Assembly: GCA_031769625.1 (NCBI GenBank)
Contig: JAUIMM010000135.1
Span: forward strand, 2,749,001-2,813,000
Direction of reading: 5' to 3'
DNA from: Taudactylus pleione
Taxonomy: Eukaryota > Chordata > Amphibia > Anura > Myobatrachidae
DNA length: 64,000 nt
Part shown: positions 44,737 through 55,634 of the stretch, in pieces
Numbering within the stretch: position 1 is the stretch's first letter
How the letters are laid out: each line of letters starts with the position of its first letter
Notes under the pieces: generated by a model
What the model was told of the DNA's origin: nothing
The model's input: the letters and a program-made list of their open reading frames with translations, nothing else
Databases searched by the model: none
Made by a program: the position numbers and the translations under genes

Positions 44737-45356
44737 GGCGGGAATTCAATTGCTTTCGCGTGCCTGATCGCCCTACTGAACTGACGGGGCATTATTCAAA
44801 TGTTTCAGCTATTCACGCATGTTGCGTAAGGAGGCTAAACCTGTTTAGCTCACCCAAAAGAGTGACTTTTTGCTTATTTTCTGAATGCCACCTCAGGCAG
44901 GTGCGAGCAGAAATCAAGCCTAGCGGGAACACTAGTGTGTACTATCAAGCCCACCCGCAGAAACACTTGTATAGCTCCAACTGCCACTCAACAACAATGA
45001 AATTTCCCCACATAATATATTTATGTATCTTATGGGGGAATTCAATAGTTTTTTCTTTTTCTAATGAATGGGTACCCGACGGAGCAGTTCAATTGTTTTT
45101 GGGCACCCATTAACTATGGCGCTTGTCGCGCCCAAATAGACTGGGTTTAGTCATGTAAAGCGGCTAAACCCATCTAAAGTCCTGGTTAGGGCGCCCAAAC
45201 CATGGATTTTTCGCAAATTTCTGCTTGCCAGCTCAGGAGACTGAGCAGAAATGTCGGTGCCGGTGGCATTCGCCCCCGAATGGAGCAACAAGTGAATTGC
45301 TCCGTCAGGTACCCCATAGAAGTGGCCGCCGGGGAAAACAATTGAATCGCTCCCTT
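44737..45356. mobile_element. MITEs of the GGAATTCAATTG family
   Basis: GCGGGAATTCAATTGCTTTC at 44737 and GGGGAATTCAATAG at 45032 start two related copies; the second ends AATTGAATCGCTCCCTTA near 45355. Internal GGCTAAACC and GGTTTAGC segments and CACCTCAGG motifs are shared with copies at 59395-59690 and 61945-62220. Confidence 0.7.
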
Positions 45357-46059
45357 ATAGTTTCAAATGATCTTAACACACACACCCTCCATTAGTTTCT
45401 TGATGACTACATTAATTGCCCTTCATTCTTACAAATATTCCTGCCATACGGTATGTACAGTATTTATCAAAAGTGTTTAAAAATGTCACAGTAGGATTTT
45501 TCTTTTAACTAACATTTCCAGTCTACAAGGTTCATTGCTCCTCTGGTCTGATCAAACTTCCTAACACACTCTTAAGGGGCCTATCCACTAGGCGACCTGA
45601 AACAATGAATGGCCCACTCGTATTAAGTGACTCATTTCTGAATTTATCTACCAGGCTCTCTGCAGAAAGTGCCATTAAGCCATGCGAGCAGCATTTGCTT
45701 TCTTGTCTAAGAAATGCTCCTGTCGCTATTAGTCTGATATTGGTAATACTTCTTAATGCTACTTACTTTATATTCAAGCTTATCTATTGGCAAAATACAC
45801 ACATTCCTGTCACAGGATGTTGCCAAGGGTTGGGTGCGCAATCCCGGCACTGATGATGCCGGCGGTCAGTATCCCGGCAGCGTAATCCCGACGGTGGATA
45901 TCCCGACGCATGCAGGTATGTATCCTAAGCCACCTTTCTCGCTGTCTAACACTAACCTTAAACCTAATACAATCGGGATCGTTGCCGTCGGGATGCTGAC
46001 TGCTTTCGGGATTCCGGCACCGGCATTGTCTGCACCGTGATGGTGACTGCATCTCGTTG

Positions 46060-46310
46060 CCACAACCCTGATATACTCCCTCATCTCGTGCCTAGATTAC
46101 TCCAACCTTCTGATGGTTGACTTTCCTCACTACCAGTAGCACCCTCCTAGAACTTATCCTAAAGACTGAAGCAATATTGATCTTTCTTTCTCGCCATTCT
46201 ATAAATCCCTACACTGCCAGACCAGGCTCTACCTCAACCTTCACTCTTTCAAACGGCCTCTGAAATCCCACATCTTCTCCAGTGCCTGCCTACCCACCAC
46301 CTGATGCACA
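46060..46310 (+). pseudogene. Rex1/CR1-like LINE C-terminal fragment (two copies)
   Basis: Broken translation gives SRLDYSNLLM and SFKRPLKSHIF, which resemble the C-terminal part of Rex1/CR1-like ORF2. The same fragment occurs at 50109-50359 in copy 2. Confidence 0.5.
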
Positions 46311-46344
46311 TACTATCATTCATCCCAACTGTCCTATAATATGC

Positions 46345-46490
46345 TGCCCATTTTATTTGCTGGTTATGATATGCTGGTCATTTCATTTCTGGGTGTTATA
46401 TGCTGGTCATTTCATTCTTGGGAATAATATAATGGGTATGATATGCTGGTCATTTTATTTGCTGGGTATGATATGCTGGCCCAGTGTTCT
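46345..46490. repeat. Short minisatellite, GATATGCTGGTCATTTCATT
   Basis: Four to five units of about 35 bp are present. The same sequence type forms the longer array at 51940-52440, and both lie beside CAGTGTTCTCCCCAG. Confidence 0.85.
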
Positions 46491-46752
46491 CCCCAGAAAA
46501 TTTCTCCAGCCGGGTGGCATCAAGAATAATAAAATGTTTTAAATCCTGACCTTATAATGATTTCAACTTGAAATACATTTTTTTATATTAATTCTCCTCT
46601 TCTTCTTAGAGGCCCAGTCGTCTGCAGCTTTTCATAAGCAAAGTCTGTAGGATCTGGTCCCTCTAGTGAAATTGGCATCAGGTTATTTAGTGCTGGCACC
46701 ACAGAATTTTTATTTTTTTATACAGCTCCCAGATACTGACCCAACTTGCTGG

Positions 46753-47454
46753 TGTCACGACCAGGGCTGTGTGTGTCCAGGGCCAGCGAGCCTTACCTGT
46801 TCGGACGTTATTGCGGGGTCACTCTGGTGGGGGTGCGAGCATCTGGAGGTCAGCGCTGCACACCTCAGGGTTATGGAGGCACGGATTCCTGAATGCAGGT
46901 GTCAGTATGGGTCACACTAGGCAGTGCTGCAGCGCGACATGGGCGCCGCCATCTTGGATTTCATCAGGTGGCTCATTTCAGCCAATCCAGTCAGAGCATT
47001 ATTGTGAGTCCTAGCAACCATTATGCACTTCCTTTGGTATTTAAGGGCTGCTGTGCAGTTCTTTCTTTGCCAGTGAAACGTTAATCCCAGTGCAAGCTGG
47101 GTACTAGTTCTCTGTGCTTCCTTGCTGTTACCTGCTCCAAGTTGTGTATCTTCAGACCCTGCTTGCTCTAGGCTCCAGCCACCCTTGTCAGACAGCAGTG
47201 CTACTCCAGGCTACCACCCCTAGGGGGAACTCCTGCTACTATCCGAACTGTCTGTGCTTCTCCTCGGTCACCCGATTACCAGTTGTCCGTTCCCCATGTA
47301 CCTATCAGGTATAACTCTGTCTGGGTCTCCATCCGCCAGCGGGCAACTCATGAATAACACCCCCCTTAAACCTGCATCCTTCCTGTACCAGCAATCTGCC
47401 CTGAAAACTGCTCCTAGTTCCACTCCGGGTCCAAGTCCTCATCCACCCGTGACA
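46753..47454 (+). mobile_element. Solo LTR, 702 bp, in duplication copy 1
   Basis: The element starts TGTCACGACC and ends CCGTGACA, with the canonical TG...CA. It is flanked by the 5-bp target duplication GCTGG (46748-46752 and 47455-47459). A TATA-like TATTTAAGG lies near 47038. There is no internal region, primer-binding site or second LTR, so it is a solo LTR left by recombination. A Ty3/Gypsy-type origin is likely but not proven. Confidence 0.9.
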
Positions 47455-47825
47455 GCTGGCAGAACAGAATTTTTTTTTTCTATACATCTACCAGTTACTG
47501 TCCGTGCTTTTATACAAGGGGAGGGATCTCTGCCCTCCAACAAGTGAATTGCTCCGTCAGGTACCCCATAGAAGTGGCCGCCGGGGAAAACAATTGAATC
47601 GCTCCCTTATAGTTTCAAATGATCTTAACACACACACCCTCCATTAGTTTCTTGATGACTACATTAATTGCCCTTCATTCTTACAAATATTCCTGCCATA
47701 CGGTATGTACAGTATTTATCAAAAGTGTTTAAAAATGTCACAGTAGGATTTTTCTTTTAACTAACATTTCCAGTCTACAAGGTTCATTGCTCCTCTGGTC
47801 TGATCAAACTTCCTAACACACTCTT

Positions 47826-48138
47826 AAGGGGCCTATCCACTAGGCGACCTGAAACAATGAAAGTCTACCGTTCAGACCTTCAGGTCGCCGAGATGTGGTG
47901 CCCGCACTGAACTGCCTTCACTGAACGTCCTTCAGTGCAGGAGCCCGACCTCCTATCTCTGAACATGCCAAACCTGACGGGCATGTTCAGTAGACAGTCG
48001 GGGTCGGCAAGGACCCAGTGTGCACGTGCATCGCTGGTCCTTGCCGGCTATCCATTACACAACTTTGTGAGCAATGTGACCAAAACCTCCTGGTTTTGGT
48101 CGGATTGTTCACAAAGTTGTGTAATGGATAGGCCCCTT
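47826..48138. mobile_element. 313-bp MITE, AAGGGGCCTATCCA ends
   Basis: AAGGGGCCTATCCACTAG and TAATGGATAGGCCCCTT are inverted repeats, with the internal hairpin ACACAACTTTGTGA / TCACAAAGTTGTGT. Copy 1 of the duplication keeps only its first 35 bp or so (45574-45609). Confidence 0.9.
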
Positions 48139-48365
48139 TACACCAAACGTTTGCGTGAAATATAATTCAGATGCTAATGTCACAGTTTGCCCACTGATAA
48201 TATAATTCACCTGTACATTAGATATACGTATAGGAAATGATGAGTAATAAAAACTTAAAGTGAAGCAGAGTGTCATTTATAAAAGCACATACTTATCCAG
48301 TACCCCCTAACCAGAGAACAAATATACACTATGTCTACAAAACTGATTTGACCCCCCTGCGCAAG

Positions 48366-48805
48366 CAAAATGCATATCATTGCACACAAGTGGTCACTAA
48401 TGTGGCGGTTTCAAGAAGAATTTTCGAGAAGAAGACTTGGTAGGGAGGCCATGCACTTGCAGTTTGACGGAAACAACAAATGTTTTTTATCAAGACGACA
48501 ATGCCACCTGTCATGTTTCCAGGGTGAGCGCTGGACTGGTATACAGAAAATTCGGTAACCCGGATGGACTGTCCAGGTCAGAGTCCAGATCTTAACCCAA
48601 TTGAGAACCTCTGGGACGAATTGGAGCGACGGGTGCGTTCTAGGCAGATTCAACCTTCTTCAGTGTCACAGTTGGTCACTGTACATAAGACCGGAATGGC
48701 AAAACATACCGCCTGCTGTTGTCCAGGATCTTGTGGACAGTTTGCCAAGAAGGGTGTCTGCAGTAACCACTGCCACTTTTGTCTACAGTGTATCTATTTA
48801 AATGC
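48366..48805 (+). pseudogene. Tc1/mariner transposase relic
   Basis: It retains CPGQSPDLNPIENLWDELER near 48567-48626, the third acidic block of a Tc1-like DDE transposase, and a corrupted QQDN region near 48490. The sequence differs from the relic at 42.3 kb, so it is another family. Several frame changes and a stop are present. Confidence 0.8.
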
Positions 48806-49658
48806 CTTTGAGTGGTACGCAAAGATCCCCATCCCTAGAGCTTGGAGGGAATAAATGTATTGCCCAGGCCCCACACTGTACTGGGCATGGTCTGAGGAAC
48901 CCCTTGGCTTAATTTATTATCACCAGTCCCACATAGCATCAGGTGGGCTATGGTTGGTCCCCCAGTACTCAGCTAAGGGCGGTTTTGTTAAACCGTATTC
49001 AGCAACTTTGCAGAAATGTATTTATGTCTTTAATGTTGTTGCTTCAATCACTTTGGGGTGCCTGTACCTACTACAATCAGTATAATGCTGTATATAAATG
49101 TGTGGCCTGCATTGCTACGCTGTATTGTAGTATTGGCCATATTGTGTGAGTGCAAGGAGCTGTTATTATTTCTTATTACTTAGTGAAAGGATGTATAGCA
49201 CTGCATGCTGTTTTGATGTTAGTTATGGACATATTATATGTGGTGTAAACTTTTGTCTGAAGCCTTTGCTTGTAATAAAGTTCATATCATAGTAATTAGT
49301 ATGCTCTTTATACATTTACAGCATGAGGATTATATCAGGGATTTGCTGTTTGGATGAGTGTGTGAAGTTATAGGAGTTATGAGCCTGGCTTTTGCAATAT
49401 GTCACTTCTATGGATCTAAACTTTGCTGCTCTGGCTTTGAGATACTCATTCACATATATGTGTACTGGCACTCTCCAAATACAAACTGTACCAGCATTTG
49501 AGAAAGACCATATTGTTAATGTGAGTTTTTTTTCCATTAAATGTTGGCGATTCATATGTATGTGCATGTACGTAGACATGGGTTTACTATGTGCTAGTGG
49601 GCTTGGACATATTCCTGCTCTATAGTAACAGATGTGGTGCAAGGCCGCATAATAATCC
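48806..49658. other. No supported feature
   Basis: This is moderately AT-rich DNA. No exon, named repeat or paired termini are seen. It is present only in copy 2 of the tandem duplication. Confidence 0.45.
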
Positions 49659-50801
49659 TGGCCCACTCGTATTAAGTGACTGATTTCTGAATTTATCTAC
49701 CAGGCTCTCTGCAGAAAGTGCCATTAAGCCATGCGAGCAGCATTTGCTTTCTTGTCTAAGAAATGCTCCTGTCGCTATTAGTCTGATATTGGTAATACTT
49801 CTTAATGCTACTTACTTTATATTCAAGCTTATCTATTGGCAAAATACACACATTCCTGTCACAGGATGTTGCCAAGGGTTGGGTGCGCAATCCCGGCACT
49901 GATGATGCCGGCGGTCAGTATCCCGGCAGCGTAATCCCGACGGTGGATATCCCGACGCATGCAGGTATGTATCCTAAGCCACCTTTCTCGCTGTCTAACA
50001 CTAACCTTAAACCTAATACAATCGGGATCGTTGCCGTCGGGATGCTGACTGCTTTCGGGATTCCGGCACCGGCATTGTCTGCACCGTGATGGTGACTGCA
50101 TCTCGTTGCCACAACCCTGATATACTCCCTCATCTCGTGCCTAGATTACTCCAACCTTCTGATGGTTGACTTTCCTCACTACCAGTAGCACCCTCCTAGA
50201 ACTTATCCTAAAGACTGAAGCAATATTGATCTTTCTTTCTCGCCATTCTATAAATCCCTACACTGCCAGACCAGGCTCTACCTCAACCTTCACTCTTTCA
50301 AACGGCCTCTGAAATCCCACATCTTCTCCAGTGCCTGCCTACCCACCACCTGATGCACATACTATCATTCATCCCAACTGTCCTATAATATGCTGCCCAT
50401 TTTATTTGCTGGTTATGATATGCTGGTCATTTCATTTCTGGGTGTTATATGCTGGTCATTTCATTCTTGGGAATAATATAATGGGTATGATATGCTGGTC
50501 ATTTTATTTGCTGGGTATGATATGCTGGCCCAGTGTTCTCCCCAGAAAATTTCTCCAGCCGGGTGGCATCAAGAATAATAAAATGTTTTAAATCCTGACC
50601 TTATAATGATTTCAACTTGAAATACATTTTTTTATATTAATTCTCCTCTTCTTCTTAGAGGCCCAGTCGTCTGCAGCTTTTCATAAGCAAAGTCTGTAGG
50701 ATCTGGTCCCTCTAGTGAAATTGGCATCAGGTTATTTAGTGCTGGCACCACAGAATTTTTATTTTTTTATACAGCTCCCAGATACTGACCCAACTTGCTG
50801 G

Positions 50802-51503
50802 TGTCACGACCAGGGCTGTGTGTGTCCAGGGCCAGCGAGCCTTACCTGTTCGGACGTTATTGCGGGGTCACTCTGGTGGGGGTGCGAGCATCTGGAGGTC
50901 AGCGCTGCACACCTCAGGGTTATGGAGGCACGGATTCCTGAATGCAGGTGTCAGTATGGGTCACACTAGGCAGTGCTGCAGCGCGACATGGGCGCCGCCA
51001 TCTTGGATTTCATCAGGTGGCTCATTTCAGCCAATCCAGTCAGAGCATTATTGTGAGTCCTAGCAACCATTATGCACTTCCTTTGGTATTTAAGGGCTGC
51101 TGTGCAGTTCTTTCTTTGCCAGTGAAACGTTAATCCCAGTGCAAGCTGGGTACTAGTTCTCTGTGCTTCCTTGCTGTTACCTGCTCCAAGTTGTGTATCT
51201 TCAGACCCTGCTTGCTCTAGGCTCCAGCCACCCTTGTCAGACAGCAGTGCTACTCCAGGCTACCACCCCTAGGGGGAACTCCTGCTACTATCCGAACTGT
51301 CTGTGCTTCTCCTCGGTCACCCGATTACCAGTTGTCCGTTCCCCATGTACCTATCAGGTATAACTCTGTCTGGGTCTCCATCCGCCAGCGGGCAACTCAT
51401 GAATAACACCCCCCTTAAACCTGCATCCTTCCTGTACCAGCAATCTGCCCTGAAAACTGCTCCTAGTTCCACTCCGGGTCCAAGTCCTCATCCACCCGTG
51501 ACA
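50802..51503 (+). mobile_element. Solo LTR, 702 bp, in duplication copy 2
   Basis: It is the same LTR as 46753-47454, with the same length and the same GCTGG flanks (50797-50801 and 51504-51508). Because the target duplication is also shared, the two LTRs derive from one insertion before the tandem duplication. Confidence 0.9.
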
Positions 51504-51939
51504 GCTGGCAGAACAGAATTTTTTTTTTCTATACATCTACCAGTTACTGTCCGTGCTTTTATACAAGGGGAGGGATCTCTGCCCTCCAGCCTTACACCGC
51601 CCCTGCGCTGTGATGGGCCCGAGCTGCACGACCCAGCACATCCCCCAGTCCCAATGCGCCGCGTCGCCCGGAACCCTCTCTAACCTGACCTGTCCTTATT
51701 GCCGGCGGACACAGAGCCTCCGATGGGAAGAACATGTGACATCAACGCAGCTCGGCGTCACATCAGTGTCCGTGGCAACAAAGAGACAGGTTGAGGGTGA
51801 CCGGGCGATGGGATGTGGAGCATTGGGGCGTTGGAGAGTACCTGGCAGTAAATTATGGGATGCGGCGCATTGGGGCAGGGGGAAGTGTCGGGCGGTAGCT
51901 CTTTCTTGTTGCGCCTGCATCAAACAGCCTGGGGAGAAC

Positions 51940-52440
51940 ACTGCTGGCCATTTCATTTGCTGGATATGTTACTTATGCTGGCCATTTCATTTGCTGGGTA
52001 TGATACGTATGCTGGCCGTTTCATTTGCTGGGTATGATACGTATGCTGGCCATTTCATTTGCTGGGTATGTTACTTATGCTGGCCATTTCATTTGCTGGG
52101 TATGATACCTATGCTGGCCATTTCATTTGCTGGGTATGGTAGCCATGCTGGCCATTTCATTTGCTGGGTATGGTAGCCATGCTGGCCATTTCATTTGCTG
52201 GGTATGGTAGCCATGCTGGCCATTTCATTTGCTGGGTATGGTAGCCATGCTGGCCATTTCATTTGCTGGGTATGGTAGCCATGCTGGCCATTTCATTTGC
52301 TGGGTATGGTAGCCATGCTGGCCATTTCATTTCCTGGGTATAATACCCATTCTTGCCATTTCATTTGCTGGGTATAATTTGCTGGGTATGATACATATGC
52401 TGGCCATTTCATTTCCTGGGTATAATTTGCTGGCATGATG
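51940..52440. repeat. 34-bp minisatellite, about 14 copies
   Basis: The unit ATGCTGGCCATTTCATTTGC plus TGGGTATGGTAGCC repeats, with the central copies nearly identical and the outer ones diverged. The array starts immediately after GGGGAGAACACTG, a right end of the AGTGTTCC family. Open frames over it are artefacts. The following 52441-52593 is plain AT-rich DNA. Confidence 0.95.
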
Positions 52441-52593
52441 TGCAATGAATGTGTGTTTTATAAACAACCTAATCAAAATCTTGTTTCATAATGATTATTG
52501 TTATTAATATGGGGTTATCTAATAAATTGATCTACTCTTTTATTAACTGTTTAATAATGTGTCCCTGTTAGATTATGAAAATGGGTCTGTAGT

Positions 52594-52992
52594 GTTCACT
52601 CCAGCGGCAGGCAGGGCGCCGGAGCTAAAGAGGGCACTTAAGTGCGCGTGCCCAAAAAGGGGGTGTGGTCATCAAAAAGGGGCGTGTCTATAAGCCGCAT
52701 CCCCTTTTCATCACGTTTGGGGGCGTGCCCGGCACGTACGGGCACGCCGGGCAGCCCCCAAGCGCTGCAGACAGGAAGAATAGATGCTCGGCGTCTATTC
52801 TCCGGCGGTGACCGGGTCACCGCACATTTCTCCACTCGCGGGACACTGCGACCCACGGGTGAAGACGGCACCCCCAGGCTGTGAGGGCAGGGCGCTTTTT
52901 GCCCTCCTTCTGGAGGGCAGGGTGCTTTTTGCCCTCCAGAAGGAGGGCAGGGTGCTGCGCCCCGCTAAAACAGCCTAGCGGGAACGCTACAT
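52594..52992. mobile_element. Non-autonomous element, AGTGTTCA/GGAACGCTA ends
   Basis: It starts TGTAGTGTTCACTCC and ends CTAGCGGGAACGCTACA. It contains repeated GGAGGGCAGGGTGC units near 52910-52960 and the CATCCCCTTTTCATCACG segment. It is related to 43857-44222. Confidence 0.75.
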
Positions 52993-53082
52993 CTCTGTTT
53001 CAGATTAAACTGTCTAATAAGGGTTAAACATGGTCTCTAAAGGGGCCTATCCATTAGCAAATCTTTCTGAAAGACAAAAGAT

Positions 53083-53240
53083 TTTTCTACTTCAGGGTCC
53101 ATAGGGTATCCACAGGATACCTTGGGGTATAGGTGTGACGTCAGTCGCAGGGCACCAAAGAGTTAAGCTTTCAGCCTCCCAGGATGCACTAGGTCCCCCT
53201 CCTATACCCCGCCCCCGGGCCAAGGCACCTCAGTTTAGTT
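53083..53240 (+). repeat. DIRS left inverted terminal repeat
   Basis: The sequence from TTTTCTACTTCAGGGTCC to the GGCACCTCAGTT region is the reverse complement, with some differences, of 58835-58990. A palindromic CRE TGACGTCA lies at 53136-53143. Confidence 0.9.
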
Positions 53241-54173
53241 TGGTGCCCGGCCGGAGTCGGGTGCACCTGTTGGAGTGGGGGCTAGAAGAGCCCCTGAAGC
53301 TTATTCTTCATGCAGCTGTGGCTGCACATCTGGATGTACAGCATGGACAGTCAGTCCTGACGTCCATGCTGTCTTCCCTACACCCCGCCGGTACCAGAAC
53401 GCCGGTACTGATCCGGGGATGCTGGTGGGCGTCTGGGGTCACAGCTAGCGGTGACCCCAGATGCTCCGGACCATGGCCGGATTCAAGGGGGACAGAGGTA
53501 AGCAGCGGGGTCCCGCGGTGGGTCCCCGCTGATCACATGGTCCTAAGTCCCCAGGCAGGGGGCTCCCTGGGGACTGGCTGCAGCGTGGAGCCAGGCGACC
53601 AACCTGCGCTTCCACTACCCCCTGGGACAGCGGACCGCAGCAGAGCGGTAGCGCTGCGGCGTCCCAGGGGTTAAATGCATGCCAGGGGAGCGCGCCTTCC
53701 CTGTCTCACAGCCGGCGCCTCCCCCGCTGCACACAGCCCTCTCTGCATGCTGCCGACTGGTCCTGTGGCAGCGCTCCTCCCCCAGGCCAGCCTCCTCTCT
53801 GCTCCTCGGCGGCCATCTTCTCCAGAACGCATGGTGAACGCTGCTGGAAGCGCTGGACGGAAGCATCGTGGTCTGGGTCCCCCCGCATACCTCTCCTCCG
53901 CTGTGGTCAGGTCTGTGTATGCAGCGCTGTGTCCTACCAGGCCCTGTGTCTGTGTAGTTGAGTGATCAGCGCTGTTAGTGCAGGAATTGTTATTTTTCTG
54001 CATTGTATGTGACTGTGCTAGCGCTGCTGCCTGTAATCTTTTCTTCTCTAAACTGTCAGCTTTATTACTGTCCCTGTTCTTTCTGCTAAAGCCCTTGCGG
54101 TGCGGTGCTGCAGGGTGGTCTCTCGCCTATTTAATACTTAATTGGTGAGAGAGGTCACATACGTGGTGCCATC
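53241..54173 (+). other. DIRS 5' leader, non-coding
   Basis: This GC-rich leader of about 0.9 kb precedes the gag-like ORF. Open frames on both strands here have no domain. Pieces of it are recognisable in the degenerate copy at 6600-7750 and, inverted, at about 9700-10240. Confidence 0.7.
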
Positions 54174-55634
54174 ATGTCTGAAAGTGATTTTCCCCTCCGG
54201 CTACAGTGTACCACGTGCAAAGTACCGTTAGCGGAGGGGGAGGGTAGCGCGGAGGGCCTTTGCCGGTAGTGTTTGTCCATGGCGCGGCCTATTACGGTTA
54301 CAGCACCGGTACAGGAGCCGCCCTGGGCTTGTTTCGCTCAGGCGTTAACAGCTTTAGTGGGCCAGTTAGCTCCGCAGCCCGCGTTTACTCCGATGGGTTT
54401 GTCCCAGCAGTCTGTGGTGTCGTCACCCATGCAGGGGTTCCCACGACAATTGGTGGTACCCCACAGTCTCCCTATTTCCCCGCTCCCGGGTTCTCAGGAG
54501 CCAGCGTGGGTTAACTCCCTGACGAGTTCTGTACAGCACTTGTCGGATGTGTTGCAAGGGGAGTCTGTGATGCGGTCTCATAAAAGGCCGGTGGCGTCTC
54601 TGTCCGCTCCTTATGAGGATGACGAAGGGACGTCTGATGATGGGGAGATTCTAGATCCTTACGATCAGGAACCTCTCCATACTAAGGACGCTGATGCTAA
54701 GTCCAAAGTATATATTCCTGGACTTATTCGGGCGGTCCGCACAGCCTTGGTGATTGAGGACGAAGTTCCCCCAGCGGCTAAATCTAAGTATGCCTTTTTC
54801 AAAGATGTGAAGGGCGATGCCACAGTCTTTCCTCTTTCGGGTCAGTTGGTGGACCATTTAGAGGAGGCGTGGAAACAACCTGGCAAAAGATACCAGCCGC
54901 AGAGACGCCTGGCGGTGGCTTATCCGTTCGCGGATAATTATTTTGCGAAGTGGGAATCCCCTCCACAGGTGGATTCTCACGTGACCCGTCTTGTCCGTAG
55001 TGCCACATTGCCGATGCCATCCATGTCCTCCCTTAAGGATGCTACGGACCGCAAGGTAGAAATCTGCCTGAAGTCCGCTTATTCCCTTGCTGGGGGGGCA
55101 GCACGGCCGGCTATGGCCATTTGCTGGGTTGCCAGAGCGATGGAGCGCTGGGCGGATTCATTAGAGGCTTCTTTTGAATCCGACTGTCCGGCCGATCAGG
55201 CGGAGTTGATTGGCAATCTCCGTGATTCGGCCACCTACATCAACGAGGCGGCTCTAGACATTAGTACTCTGGTGTCTAGAATTTCTTCAGCAGCGGTAGC
55301 TGCTCGTCGCACCTTGTGGCTGCGATCCTGGAAGGCGGACGCAGATTCCAAGAAAGGTCTGGAAGCGTTGCCGTTTACCGGAGAAGTTCTCTTCGGTCCG
55401 GATCTGGATAAGATTGTGGCCACGCTGGCGGCAGCCAAATCTGCCTGTCTCCCGTCGGCCGCTGCTCCTTCTGGTTCGGGACCATCGTCCTTTCGGTCAT
55501 CTAGGGCCCAGGGCAGGCCCAAACCACAGTCGTTTCCTCGACAGGCTGGCCCTAAGAAATCGGTCAAGCCCCGGAAGCAGGCATGGAGTACCAGACGTCC
55601 GGCCCCCAAGCCAGATGGCAAGCCTGCGGCCTGA
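54174..55634 (+). CDS. DIRS ORF1, gag-like, LAP2alpha-C-type domain
   Basis: The frame opens at ATG 54174 with a short N-terminal region holding CTTC, the first half of a probable zinc-binding motif. It is interrupted by TAG at 54267-54269, just before a second cysteine. The next ATG is 54279, from which about 451 residues run to TGA at 55632. The middle (roughly residues 95-370) has helical, acidic and AAxxxxxxW patterns that I associate with the LAP2alpha C-terminal domain, known to be derived from DIRS gag proteins. The C-terminus is basic and proline-rich (RPKPQSFPRQAGPKKS), fitting nucleic-acid binding. Its role would be the particle or nucleoprotein component. In the same frame the sequence stays open after the TGA up to 58556. 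Confidence 0.8.

Larger units (their letters stand above)
45286..47539 (+). repeat. Tandem duplication, copy 1 (internally deleted)
   Basis: The part 45286-45609 is the same as 47538-47861 (offset 2252), and 45610-47539 is the same as 49659-51588 (offset 4049). The junction of the two parts lacks the 1797 bp present in copy 2 (47862-49658). As that missing DNA includes most of a MITE whose left end remains here, copy 1 has suffered a deletion. The copies are almost identical; I noticed a C/G difference at 45632 against 49681. Confidence 0.93.
47538..51588 (+). repeat. Tandem duplication, copy 2 (full, 4051 bp)
   Basis: This is the undeleted copy. The join to copy 1 at 47538-47539 has a CA microhomology. 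It includes a complete MITE (47826-48138), a transposase relic (48366-48805) and a second copy of the solo LTR. Confidence 0.93.

Noticed and set aside
51553..52176. 207-codon open frame with AGHFICW-like repeats
   Set aside because: It crosses a repeat end and a 34-bp minisatellite and has no domain in its first part.
53135..53965. Open frames over the DIRS leader as a host gene
   Set aside because: The leader is duplicated in the degenerate DIRS copy without keeping any frame.
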